Assembly (NCBI GenBank): GCA_030063045.1
Contig: JAQSEB010000001.1
Span: 3,472,001-3,536,000, forward strand
Source of the DNA: Pratylenchus scribneri
Lineage: Eukaryota > Nematoda > Chromadorea > Rhabditida > Pratylenchidae
Reading direction: 5' to 3'
DNA: 64,000 nucleotides
Below are positions 49,556-60,309 of the stretch, piece by piece (position 1 is the first letter of the stretch; every line of letters begins with the position of its first letter). Position numbers and translations under genes: made by a program. The notes below the pieces were generated by a model. The model saw only the letters and a program-made list of their open reading frames with translations. It was not told the DNA's origin and searched no databases.

Positions 49556-49868
49556 ATATGGAATGAATTTATACATATTTATTTGGAGGAAAAAGGAAAC
49601 AAATTTACTCATTTTATGGGAATTTCGAAGATAATCATATTTAATTAAAACATCTTTGTGATGGTAAATATAAATATACAATTTTATTCTGCATATTTTA
49701 TGATATTTAAAAAAAAAGAATGAAAAAAAATATATTTTAAAAAGTTTAATAGAATGAATAAATTTTAAAATGAATATACTTAAAATAAAAATATCTTATA
49801 GAGGGAATTTGAAACTTGTTATATAAATAAATAATTTAATGGAATGAATTTTGTACTCTTAAATAAAT
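49556..49868. other. shared 3' region of two convergent genes
   Basis: 313 bp separating the stop codons of the MLT-10-like gene (+) and the repeat protein (-). AT-rich; holds both 3' UTRs. Confidence 0.6.
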
Positions 49869-52800
49869 TTAAAACTGAATAGATTTATCTTTTTGCTTAA
49901 TCACTGGCTTGAAAACAATTTCCTCCTCTTCCTCCTCCTTATTATCATCAATTTTGCTTGCTTGCCGTGGTTGGAAAACAATTTCCTCCCCTTCCTCCTC
50001 CTTCTTATCATCAATTTTGCTTGCTTGCCGTGGTTGGAAAACAATTTCCTCCCCTTCCTCCTCCTTCTTATCATCAATTTTGTTTGCTTGCCGTGGTTGG
50101 AAAACAATTTCCTCGTTTTCAACATCATCAATAATTTCAGTCGGTTTAATTTCTTCCATTTTGTGAGCCATTTTCTGTTGTCCATGTCCTCTTTTTTGCA
50201 TATTTTTGTTTAATTCTGGTTCAATTATATCATTTCCAAATTCTTCCATGTCCATTTTATCTGCCATTTTTCCTTTCAATTTTATCATGGTTTCTTTTTC
50301 TTGCAAATTTTTCGCCTTTTCAGGCATTTTTAAGGAATTCGCACTCTTCTTTACAAATGGCATCACAAATTCTGCTGCTTTTGGATTTAATGTGCTTTTA
50401 ATTTTTTCTGGCAAATTTGCGATTTCTGCATTTACTGACGATGATTGTTCATTCGTTTGTGGCACTTCCAGCGGAATTCGTTTTAATTCAGCTAAATTAC
50501 TAACCGCATTTTTCGAATTTATTAGCTTATTAGGATCAAGACTAGGATCTTTTATTTCGGTTGGAACGTATTTAATGGTTGGTACTTTTTTATCGTGGCT
50601 CAAAATTGGCGGTTTCGGCACAGTAGTTCCCTTCTTGTTTATCTATGAAATTAAATGTATTTGGGAAAATTTGATTTTATTCTTGTGAATTTGAAAAGAT
50701 ATTACGCTTTTGGAATTCAAAACATAAATTATACAGTAATTTAAATAATTAAAATTTTAATTGCATATTTCAAAAAATTGCTTATTAAAATTTAATTTTT
50801 TTAATATTATATAAATTCATTTTCGAATACTTTCTAAACTTTTTAAATTATATTGCATGATTCCACCTAATAATAACCTTGAGTTGAATTGGTCTAGGGA
50901 GCATTTGTTTGGCTGAAGATGATGGTAAATTTGGCTGTATTTTTCGCCGTTCTTCTCGCTCGCTTTTCATTTCCAATAATTCGTCCCGATCCCTTTTGGG
51001 TATATCGGCGGCTTTTGATTGTGATTGGCGGTTAGTCTAAAAAGAATGGATGAAGCATGCAAATATGATACTTTATGGTCATAATTTGGGGGTATTGAAA
51101 TATAGAAAAGCTCAATCCATTCTCATTATATAAAATTAAAAAATATTATTATATAAGGAATGCCAATTGATTTTAACCAAAATCTCTATCACTCTCCCCG
51201 ATATGATGAAAAATAATTTCTTGAATATTGAAAATGTAAATTCATGGTTGAAAATCATGTTCAATTTATTAGGGTGCATAATAACTCATCAGACAGGGAA
51301 GAAAGTTTTCTCAAAAAGTCCAAGGTAAATCCGCCTGAAATGCACTGAAATTCGCAGGATTTTCTTGGGTTGAAGATTTATTTTTTATGATAAATGCTTG
51401 AAAGGGTTTTCGTTGTGCACCTTTGAAAATTCCAAAGGTTTTTTCGGATGAAATTGGCCAATTCCTGTGCCAGTAGTAATTTGGTTAACTGATGGATTAT
51501 AATGATAATAAGGCACGCCTTGATGAGGCCATGGCCAATGTTGGCCTGCTATGTCTGTTTGAAGAGGATAAATGCCAAATTCACTGGCCATTGGAGGATA
51601 GCTAAAAAGAAAATAAATTTAATTTCTGTCAAAATGGCTTCAAATTAAATTATTTACTGTGGATGGTAAAGCGATGTAACCATGGGCATGGATATAGTTC
51701 GTTGGGAATCAATTTTTTGTTGTCTTCTTGCCACAAAATCCATTTCAGCTTTTCGGGACTGTTCAAAATATTCTTGTTGTCTTTTTGCCATTTTCTCAAT
51801 TTCGGCATTACTTAATGGCATTTTCTCACTTTTTTCACCTTGACTTTGAACATGATCATTCCTCCTTTTTGTATTGGTCGAAATGGACAAATTTTGTCGA
51901 TTTGATTCAACTTCTGTATTCAAAATTTTTCCATCGTTTTGTTCCGTCTGTTTAGCTGAAGTGGACTCTTTTTGTGTTGACGATTCTAATTTAGTATGCG
52001 ATTTTTCCTTTTCATCTGTCTTTTTAGTTTGTTGATTGTTGCCGCCGGCTAATGAATCCGCCTTTTCCTCTGGAAAACTTTCCGCCACATTTTTCTTTTC
52101 ATATTTTTGCTGATGTCCAATTAAAATATCCTTAAATGTTTTTGGCATTTCTTCCTCGACTTTTTCCATCATTTCTTGTTCCGCCAGCTTCGATCCCCCT
52201 TTTTCCTTACCCTTCATAAGTATTGCGCGAAAGGTAGGTTTATTCTGATGAAGCGAAATATTCGTGGACGTTTCTTTATCAATTTTCCCTTCCTTCTGGT
52301 CAATTTCCTTTAATTCCTCGACCCTTTCAAACACGTCTTTTTCCGCGACTTTTTTGCCACTTTCAGCTTCATCCTTTTTCATCTCCAATTTTCCCTTTTC
52401 ATTTTTAGGCATTCGCAACTCCTCCAATCTCAACATTTCACCATCTTTTCGAAGGGCAGTTTGCTTTCCATCAGCATTATGGCCAAATAAATGCACATTG
52501 CCCTCATTCTTTTGTGATATTTTTTGGCTCATTTCCCCACCGGTATTTTCCATCCCACTTTTACCCTCTTTGTTTAGAGTTTGGTGCATTTCAGACTGAA
52601 CTTTCTCGGAAAATGGTTCAATGATTAGGGGCTTATTTTGGCCCAAATCTTCCAAAGTCTGGCCTCGTTTCAAAATTTGAATACGCTTGGATTCTTTCGA
52701 TGGATTTTCTATTATTTGCGGTCTGCTGACCTTTTCGGTTTTCCAAGATTTTTGCACTTTCCTTTTCGGATATCTAGGTATCGCTGGGAATCCGGGTGGT

Positions 52801-53222
52801 GTGCGTGGGGCAATTAGTGGCTTTGTTGGCGATTGCATTTTTTGTTCCATCAATTTTGATGATTCTATGAATTCGACTTTTAAATAAATTTAAAATTAAT
52901 TGAAACATAATTCTCAAATCAACATTTAATATTTCAAATAAAAATGGCAGATATTAATTTTATTTTTCAATTATATTTGGCATTAGACTACTTTGGTTAA
53001 AATTTTTAGTCAATTACAAATTCTGATTTTTTGTTAGAATAGACATTTTCTCTAGAAAAACATAATCATAATATTAATTTTATAAATTATGGGATCACAA
53101 AACTGACCCAAAACATTGCCTTTGCCAGCTTCTTGGCCATCCTTCATAGATTTGACACCATCATATAGTGAAAAAAGAATCAAATAAAATAAAATGGATT
53201 GTAAATTTTCCAGGATTTTCAT
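49869..53222 (-). CDS. secreted Lys/Glu-rich repeat protein
   Basis: Five exons, 5' to 3': 53108-53222, 51658-52876, 51421-51601, 50878-51036, 49869-50642, in phase, 815 aa. MKILENLQSILFYLILFSLY is a signal peptide. The body is hydrophilic and disordered: Pro-rich near the start (PRTPPGFPAIPRYPKR), then long Lys/Glu/Gln segments, and an aromatic patch (YPPMASEFGIYPL, HWPWPHQGVPYYHYNP). Four tandem 21-residue units follow near the C-terminus, consensus EEIVFQPRQASKIDDKKEEE, encoded by near-identical DNA at about 49880-50130. No enzyme domain. An extracellular matrix, cuticle or effector role is possible. A hAT-like element begins 44 bp upstream of the start codon and may affect expression. Confidence 0.8.
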
Positions 53223-53265
53223 TGTAAATTTTGCTGAATTTTTATCAAAATTTTTCAGAAATTTT

Positions 53266-53936
53266 CAGGGGTGCCATCTCCAAAAGTCAAAACCCCGGCA
53301 TTCGGGTCTAAAAACCCGGCAAAACTCCGGCAAAAATTTTCAAAACCCCGGTAAAAACCCGGCATCTTTTAAAACGTGTTAAAATGCAATTTAGTAAAAG
53401 CTTGTAAAAATTTTCTACTTCAGATTTATATTTTTAATTGACTTTTTGAGCATATTTTTAATTGACTTTTTGAGCATGTGCGTTATGAAATAAAGATATC
53501 ATAAGCTTTAAAAATCGGTCTGCCGTCAAAAAGTTTAGCCAGAAAAAGCCGCGAAGGAAGGAAAAAAATTAGCTAAAAATGGCCCTGATAGGTAGAAAAA
53601 GTAGCTAAAAAAGCCCTGATAGGGAGAAAAAATAGCTAAAAATGGGCCCTGATTGGAAGAAAAATTAGCTAAAAATGGCCGCGCAGCGAAAAATTAGACC
53701 CAAAAATGGCCGCGCAGCGAAAAATTAGACCCAAAAATGGCCGCGCAGCGAAAAATTAGACCCAAAAATGGCCGCGCAGCGAAAAATTTAGCTAAAAATT
53801 TAAAAACATGGCAAAACCCGGCAAAATATGAAAAACCCGGCAAAAAACCCGGCACTTTCAAAACCCCGGCAAAACCCCGGCCGGGACATCAAAAACCCGG
53901 GAAATGCCGGGTTTCCCCGGTATTATGGCAGCCCTG
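53266..53936. mobile_element. hAT-like MITE, 8-bp TSD GAAATTTT
   Basis: Ends CAGGGGTGCCATC and, reverse-complemented, CAGGGCTGCCATA; exact GAAATTTT at 53258-53265 and 53937-53944. 671 bp. Subterminal AACCCCGGC/AACCCGGCAAA repeats flank a core with four units of ATGGCCGCGCAGCGAAAAAT, the same module as in the unrelated-ended element at 16439-16870. No transposase. Confidence 0.94.
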
Positions 53937-55057
53937 GAAATTTTACATATACGAGTTTTATTATTAAATTCAAAACCATAAAATTCAAAATTTTTCCTTA
54001 ATTTCTAATAAGGATTAAATTAGATTGTCTTGGAAATGAATGATTTGATTGGTACAAAGGTTGAGAAGAATTGTGTAATTTTTATTTATCATTCTATTAT
54101 TTAATATGAACTTTATGGGACGAAATGATATTAGATTGATCCCCATTGTGTTTTCTATGGCTTGGCCATCCATTCAAAAGGGAATTGTTGAGGATTTGGC
54201 CCAATGGATCTCTTCCCTTCTTTCCCTTTAATAAAATCGATGCGCAACGCTTTAGGCAAAATATTAATGTTAGTGTTTTGTATTATGGCCTATTTCTCCA
54301 TTAATCTGCTTTCTTTAATCCACATATATTTAATATTCCATATATTCCCATTTAATCAGTCCGGTCTTATTTTCATTCTCGATAACGATGCGTGCGACTG
54401 CCTTCACTCCCTCCCACATATTTGCGCATCTTTTTTCAGAGGGCAATAGGCAAATTCCCTGTATAAGTCCTCTCATCGGGACCGGCACTGTATCGGCGAA
54501 TCAGCGACCGCCGGCCTATTTGGGGACGAGTTTGTTTTTCTTTCCATTTCAAAAACAAAAATTCGAATGAAATAATAAACTACACGGTTAAACGTTAAAC
54601 ATAAAGCATAAAAATCCGTTAGAAAAAGTTCACTTATCATTTAAATGGGTGAATTTTGTAAATTATGTTTTATATATGATGAATTCTAAATAATGGCACA
54701 AACACAAATTTCTTAATGTGATTTTTGATATAGTTTTAAAATGAGAGCAAAAACAAACATTAATAGCTAAGCCAAAAGCCATAAATGCAAACAAAGAGTA
54801 GCAAAAATCATAAAATTTTAAAATCGGCCTCATAAATTTTTATCCTTTTTTAGGATGGCCAATGTTCGAACAAACTGTGATGCGTAAAAATTAAACCACG
54901 TTATAATGATGCCAGCTGATCAAACAAATTGGCAGGATAATGCAGGGATGAAGCACTGTAAAATAAGCTAAATTTGATAATCCATTTCTAGAAAATTCTA
55001 TTCATTTTCAAATTTAATAATAAATTTTTGCCCGGGGATTCATCATTCATTTTTTGT
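53937..55057. other. intergenic, upstream of K/R-rich secreted protein
   Basis: No gene. 54360-54540 is GC-richer (GGACCGGCACTGTATCGGCG) with TATAAG at about 54462, a possible promoter but 600 bp from the next ATG. Remainder AT-rich. Confidence 0.4.
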
Positions 55058-55870
55058 ATGATGGATATTTTTAAAATTTATTTTCTCATTTTTATTCTAC
55101 AAATAATTTGTTCAATTGTAGAAGGTAAATTTTTATAATTTTATTTTAATGTTTATAATTTGGTTTTCTTATAATTTTTATTAATACATTAAATCTGGAC
55201 TAAAATTTTCTAATTGAAATTTAATTTCCTTTCTCGTTTTTGTTCACTAAATTTAGGTGACAAAAATGAGAAAATTGCTCTTCAAATGCTAAAAACATGT
55301 CGAAATTCTAAGTCTGATTCGGAATGCTGTGAAAATGTCCGACAAATGGTGGAAAAAAGTTCGGCGGAAGAGGAGGATGGCAAAAAATTTGCCAAAATGA
55401 CCAATAAGGAATTGAAGCAAATAATCAAAGAAAATAGAGAAAGAATTGACGAATTGTTAGAGCATGAAGATTGTGAAGGTAGAGGAAAAATTCTTATAAA
55501 TTAGGCAAAAGCTATTTTGAGGCTATTTAAAAATAAAAATTAATTCATAACTTTTTAAGAGGAATTTAACCATGCCGAGGAGAAGCATCAACAAAAAAAG
55601 GAAAAGAAGAAAATGAAGAAAAAAGAGAAGAAAAGGAAGAAGAAAGAAAAGGAGCAAGAAGAAAATGATGAAAATGAGGAGAGGAATCAGCAGAAACCCA
55701 AAAATAGATCGCGCGGAAATAAATCAAAAACAAAGAATAGAACAAATGGGCGGCAACAAAATGGAGTTGGCAACGCAAGACGAAGAAATGGCCAAAATAA
55801 AAATACGAGGCGAGGAAATAATAACCGGCAACGGAATAGAAGACGAAGAGGAAATGGGCGAAATGGTTGA
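55058..55870 (+). CDS. secreted K/R/N-rich protein
   Basis: Exons 55058-55124, 55257-55478, 55560-55870 give 199 aa. Signal peptide from MMDIFKIYFLIFILQIICSI. The next 75 residues are helical with five Cys (CRNSKSDSECCENVRQ, HEDCE). The last third is extremely basic: runs of Lys/Glu (KKKEKKRKKKEKE), then RRRNGQNKNTRRGNNN to RRRRGNGRNG. The tail resembles nucleic-acid-binding or nuclear/nucleolar targeting sequence on a secreted protein. A second ATG follows the first directly. No family recognised. Confidence 0.7.
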
Positions 55871-56022
55871 TCGGCAATAATTTTGATGATTTTATCGGTG
55901 TCAATTCAAATAAAATTTTATCTTTTATTGATAAACTTGTTAAAATATGTTTTTTAAAATTAAATATCATCCATTTTCTTCGTTAATATTTTTCTTATTA
56001 AATATTCCATCAATTTTCTTTC

Positions 56023-56590
56023 TTATTTTCCGGGAAATTGTCCAGCATTGCCGTTATCCGCATCCTCCAACTCATCAAGACGACGCAATTCCCTGTTGAT
56101 TTGTTGAAGTTGTTGTTGATGCAAACGCAAACTTTGTTGGGCCAATCGACGAGCTTCACCCTGCGATTCACTAATCTGTCGGCGATCGGCAACAATTTGT
56201 TGCTGAACAGTTTGACGACGCCGTTGAAGTCGAGCACGTTCTTGAGGAATATTCTGTGTAAATAAGAAAAAGACAATGTTTAATTATTATTAAAAAAGAT
56301 GGATATCATTTAAATGGAGAGAATTGTGTGGATCTTCTATTTAAGTTAGTTAATAATAAATCCGCTTGTTTAATTTAGAATAATTCCGCCTTGTTAAGAA
56401 TAATTCTGCCTGGTTAAGAATAATTCCGCCTGATTAAAATTATATTTAAAAATGTTTTTCCCGAAAATAAATTAAATTGTGAATAATCCATACTGACCAC
56501 ATTGATGCTTCCACCGTTGACAATGGACCAAAATTCCACGAGAAGAATTGTGGCTAAAAGCAATGCGCCAAAATGAATAAGTGTTGACAT
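56023..56590 (-). CDS. small secreted helical protein, family B member 1
   Basis: Exons 56498-56590 and 56023-56253; 107 aa. Signal peptide MSTLIHFGALLLATILLVEF followed by WSIVNG. The mature part is an amphipathic Gln/Arg-rich helix (RARLQRRRQTVQQQIVADRR, QQLQQINRELRRLDELED). Two-exon layout, intron position (just after the signal peptide, before an Asn codon) and helix pattern match the genes at 60310 and 61690, but the CxxxxC pair found in those is missing. The intron contains a degenerate piece of the 24-bp minisatellite. Confidence 0.75.
56355..56436. repeat. 24-bp minisatellite array 4 (degenerate, 3-4 copies)
   Basis: TAGAATAATTCCGCC, AAGAATAATTCTGCCTGG and AAGAATAATTCCGCCTGA in tandem, some units shortened to about 19 bp. 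In the intron 56254-56497 of the family B gene. Same family as the three large arrays. Confidence 0.85.
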
Positions 56591-56913
56591 TTATTTATGA
56601 ATGTAATTTTCAACAATTTAAAATTTAGAAAAATATGAGAATTATTGAAAATAAACGGTGTTTAAAAAGGAAAATTTTGTGTAGAATTGATCAATATTTT
56701 TGTTGATATTTTTAGTTTTATTTGCTCCTCGATTTTTGTTCTCGCAAATGAATTGGATGGATTATTATTCACAAAATTTTACAGCAAAAAAAGGCAACTT
56801 GCTCATTAAATGAGGGAAAAATGTAAATAAGATTATATTTGCCTTTTATGTATGTGTGATTTTATAGTTTTGTAATTTTTGGGTTTGAAAAAAGAATTTT
56901 GAATGGTTGAAGT
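56591..56913. other. upstream region of family B member 1
   Basis: 323 bp, AT-rich. No other feature seen; probable promoter region, cut by the hAT-like element that starts at 56914. Confidence 0.4.
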
Positions 56914-57690
56914 CAGTGTTTTCATGATAGTGCTAAAATGATATGATAATGATATGATAGTGATATGATAATGATATGATAGTGATATGATAACAGTTTG
57001 ACTATCATATCAGTATCATATCATTTTTAGAAATTTACTATCATAAAAAAGTGATACTATCATGATAGTATCATGATAGTTGAAATCAAGGTATTTTTCC
57101 AAGATTTTTGAAAATTTTGTCCATTTTTCAAAGAATTTTTAAAAATTTTGTCCATTTTTCAAAGAATTTTTAAAAATTTTGTCCATTTTTCAAAGAATTT
57201 TTGAAAATTTTGTATATTTTTCAAAGAACTCTTTATAGATTTTGGACAATTTTTAAATAAATTATTATTCCTGGACCTTTTATTGCCATTTTTAGCAATC
57301 ATAACTTTTTCTTATGTACCTCTCTTAAATATATATTGAATTTTTCATATACTATTCTCTGAATTGATTTTAAAAAATTCAAAATTTAAAGCTATACTTA
57401 AAAATGAAATCCCATTAAACTTATTTAACTAACCAAAGAAAAAAATTTATTAACTTGGAAAGAAATTTTTTTTGAAATGTTGGTCTTTTTTTTCGGTTTT
57501 TTAAAAATGATAATGATAGAAAAATGATATGATAATGATAATGCTAAAATGATATGATAATGATATGATAGTGATATGATAGTGATAATTGCCACTATCA
57601 TTATCATATCATATCATTTTGAATGATACCATTTTGACTATCATATCACTATCATATCATTTTGAAAATTTTGGTATCATGAAAACACTG
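56914..57690. mobile_element. hAT-like MITE, family T1 copy 2, TSD GTTGAAGT
   Basis: Same TIRs as 42495-43330 (CAGTGTTTTCATGATA) with a different exact 8-bp duplication, GTTGAAGT (56906-56913 and 57691-57698). 777 bp. Most of the sequence aligns with copy 1, but this copy has an internal triplication of TTTTGTCCATTTTTCAAAGA. Confidence 0.95.
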
Positions 57691-57769
57691 GTTGAAGTTT
57701 GATATTTTCTCTATTCTTTATTAAATGCTTAAATCTAATTTAAATAAATTTTTTATTCAAATAATCAAT

Positions 57770-58036
57770 TTAATTAAATTTTCCAAAATAATTCCAATTA
57801 ATGATTGTGATTGATCTTTTGGCAAAAATCATTTTTTTAATAAATTTCTTTCCTCGGCTCTCATCATTGCTTGAGGGCACAAAACGCATTATAATTATTT
57901 CCTCCTTTGTGTGGAACATTTGTTCATTTTGACTGATGACTGAGTCTAATGACTTTTTAAATTGACGAACTTTGAACAAAAAGTTCAAATTCACATTTGT
58001 CATCCCACCATAAAGGTAATCAATCCATTTCGCCAT
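57770..58036 (-). CDS. possible gene fragment, charged protein
   Basis: Open frame of 88 codons. The segment FKKSLDSVISQNEQMFHTKE then IIIMRFVPSSNDESRGKKFI has a protein-like composition and vaguely recalls the C-terminal part of a large F-box-type family of cyst and root-knot nematodes. No upstream exons could be joined. It may be a fragment or pseudogene. Confidence 0.25.
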   Translation of the reverse strand: MAKWIDYLYGGMTNVNLNFLFKVRQFKKSLDSVISQNEQMFHTKEEIIIMRFVPSSNDESRGKKFIKKMIFAKRSITIINWNYFGKFN

Positions 58037-58397
58037 TCAAAATGATCCAAAAAATGTGCCATCAGTTCATTCTCAAATATTGGTCGAATATTATTCGCTC
58101 ATCACATTCTCCAATTTCAATTAGAGAATTTTGGACTTTTATTTAGAAGTTCCATTTTTATGAATTTAAGGAAAATTTTAAAATACCTTTTTGTCATTTT
58201 TTTAATCTTTCAAAATATTGCAATTTTTATTTGCGCAAGATTTTTTTGTTGGGTTGGGTATAAAATTACTTTGAAACTTTTAAATAAAAGAATTCTGTTT
58301 TTAACCCCAGACATTCATTTTCATCCACTTTTTAAAAGTTTTGACTTAAAATTCTCTTTTCACATTTTTATTTTCTATCAGAAGAAATTTTACAAAA

Positions 58398-59676
58398 ATG
58401 TCCCTGGTTTTGCTGAAAATCAATGGAGAACATAAATGCCGAGCCGTGATTGCCACCAATTTTAGCCATTCATTTTGTGCCTCTTCCCTTGTGAAGTCCC
58501 AAAAATTGCAGGCAATAATATTTTAAATTAAATATTACTTTTTAATTAATTTCAAAATTTGAGAATTAAAATTAATTAAAAAAAATTATATTGCGAATTT
58601 TAACAAATTTATTTAAATTCAATTACAATAAATTCTTTTTAATAATTTTTTTTAATTTTCTTATAGCACCGTGAAATGGCCAAACAACCAAAGGCAACAA
58701 CCAGCGATGGCACTCCAATTGAATTCATTGGTGAAGCATTGGTTCAGATCGAATTTGGTAAATATTAAATTTTTAAACTTTATGCTCTCTCTGTCTTACA
58801 GTAGGGAGGAAGGGAAGAGAATTATGATAGTAAGAGGAGAGCATATAGCGGATAAAGAAATGGAGACACTATTCCCTTAAATATTTGGTCAAAAAATGAG
58901 GGATGCATGAAATGGGTACCTTTTGTGCCCCTTCTTCCAACGCATCTGCAATTTGATGAAATTTAATAATAGAAATTATTTTTCCAACTAAATATTCAAT
59001 ATTGTGGATAATTTTTGGCAATCAATTATTTATAAAAAAAATTAAAAATTTGATTAATTACAAATTTATTAAATTTAAATGTCAGTTTTTACCAAAACAG
59101 AGCATCGTGGAAATAAAAATTATAATTAAAATATATTTTGTTGATTAAAAATTTAAAATTGTTGAACATTTACATATATCATAAATAATTATTTTAAATT
59201 AAAAATTTTTATTTGAAAAGGTCCATGGAAAAGTGATGGCCAAATTCCATTGCCAATTGCGTTGGATTGTCCGGCCGACATTCTCATTGGCGACGATTTG
59301 ATCAAAGTAATAATAATAAGAGATGAAATGAAAATTAAAAATTTAAATAATATTTTAGAAAATTGGCAAAGAATTTCCAGTCAAATTTGAATTCTACAAA
59401 AATGCGGTCAACATTGGTGGCACGCGGGTTTCCATGGTAAATTTTGAAATTTTTATAATAAAATACCACATTTTCTCTAATTTATAGCTTGATCCATTGG
59501 CGGAGGAGGAGAAATTCATGTCCGTGGTTGTGGTGGATCGAGAGACCAAAAAGGAGGTTGGAGTAGAGACTTGGAAAAAGGGAAATGTTCGCGGCCCAGT
59601 CGGACCTCTCCGTGTCCCATCACTTTATGGCAATCGAGGCAGAAGGCACACATGCGCGAATATTAACGAATTTTAA
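58398..59676 (+). CDS. retropepsin-like protein lacking the catalytic Asp
   Basis: Exons 58398-58511, 58667-58757, 59221-59306, 59359-59436, 59488-59676 give 185 aa; all phases close. The layout follows a retroviral-type aspartic protease fold: SLVLLKINGEHKCRAVI, then residues 19-21 ATN at the DTG position, followed by FSHSFCASSL, then SDGTPIEFIGEALVQIEFG, and DCPADILIGDDLIKKI with the ILIG strand (89-92) that normally precedes the closing helix. Loss of Asp and Gly from the active site predicts no proteolysis. Five exons argue against an intact retroelement and for a host gene. No reverse transcriptase or integrase is nearby. Intron 1 has a GC donor (CAG|GCAATA). An upstream exon is possible because the frame stays open before the ATG to an AG at 58380. 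Confidence 0.6.
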
Positions 59677-60309
59677 TTTTATTTAAAATAATTCACAAAA
59701 TTGAAAAATGACACAAATTTTGATGGCATCAAATAAAATAATTAATTTTTGTATATTTTTAGACGTAAATATTTTTTCCATTTTACGATTTGCTAATATT
59801 TTCCAGCTAAAAATATTTGCATTTACGTCAAAATCCATCACTGATGAGCCTATTTTTGACAAACAATTTCCACACAAATATATTTTTATTAATCCATTCG
59901 AATGACACTTTGGGCAATTAAATGCGACCAAAATACACAAAATAACATTTTCCCAAATTTGTACATAATTTTTAATCTCATTTTATAATGATTTTTGGTT
60001 TTCGCGGTTTGCGGCCGAAAATAATATTGCATATAGCCCGTTATATTCACGTGAGATGGAATGACTAACTCCCCTCCTTCTCTATTTGTTGCATTCATTC
60101 TTTGTAGTTAGGCTTTAAGCGCATAAATTCATTCATGAAAAGTGGGCCTTTTTAAGAGGTGTATTTAATGAAAAAGAGCATTAGCCTGAATTAAATTTTC
60201 CAGTTTTAGTAAAATATTTTTCTCAATTCCTTTATAAATAGAATTTAAATTATATTTTGTAAAGAATATTCTACTTTTCTACTTTAAAATTCATCTTCAA
60301 TACCGAAAA
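59677..60309. other. intergenic
   Basis: No gene supported. A minus-strand frame at 59683-59940 contains CPKCHSNGLIKIYLCGNC, like a zinc ribbon, but has no start or splice context. AT-rich otherwise. Confidence 0.35.

Noticed and set aside
49893..50213. Plus-strand frames rich in LLLIINFACLPWLENNF
   Set aside because: Antisense reading of the EEIVFQPRQ coding repeats of the minus-strand gene.
59683..60098. Minus-strand frames with CPKCHSNG and CGNC (zinc-ribbon-like)
   Set aside because: Two pairs of Cys only, no supported exon-intron structure and no in-frame partners; likely chance.
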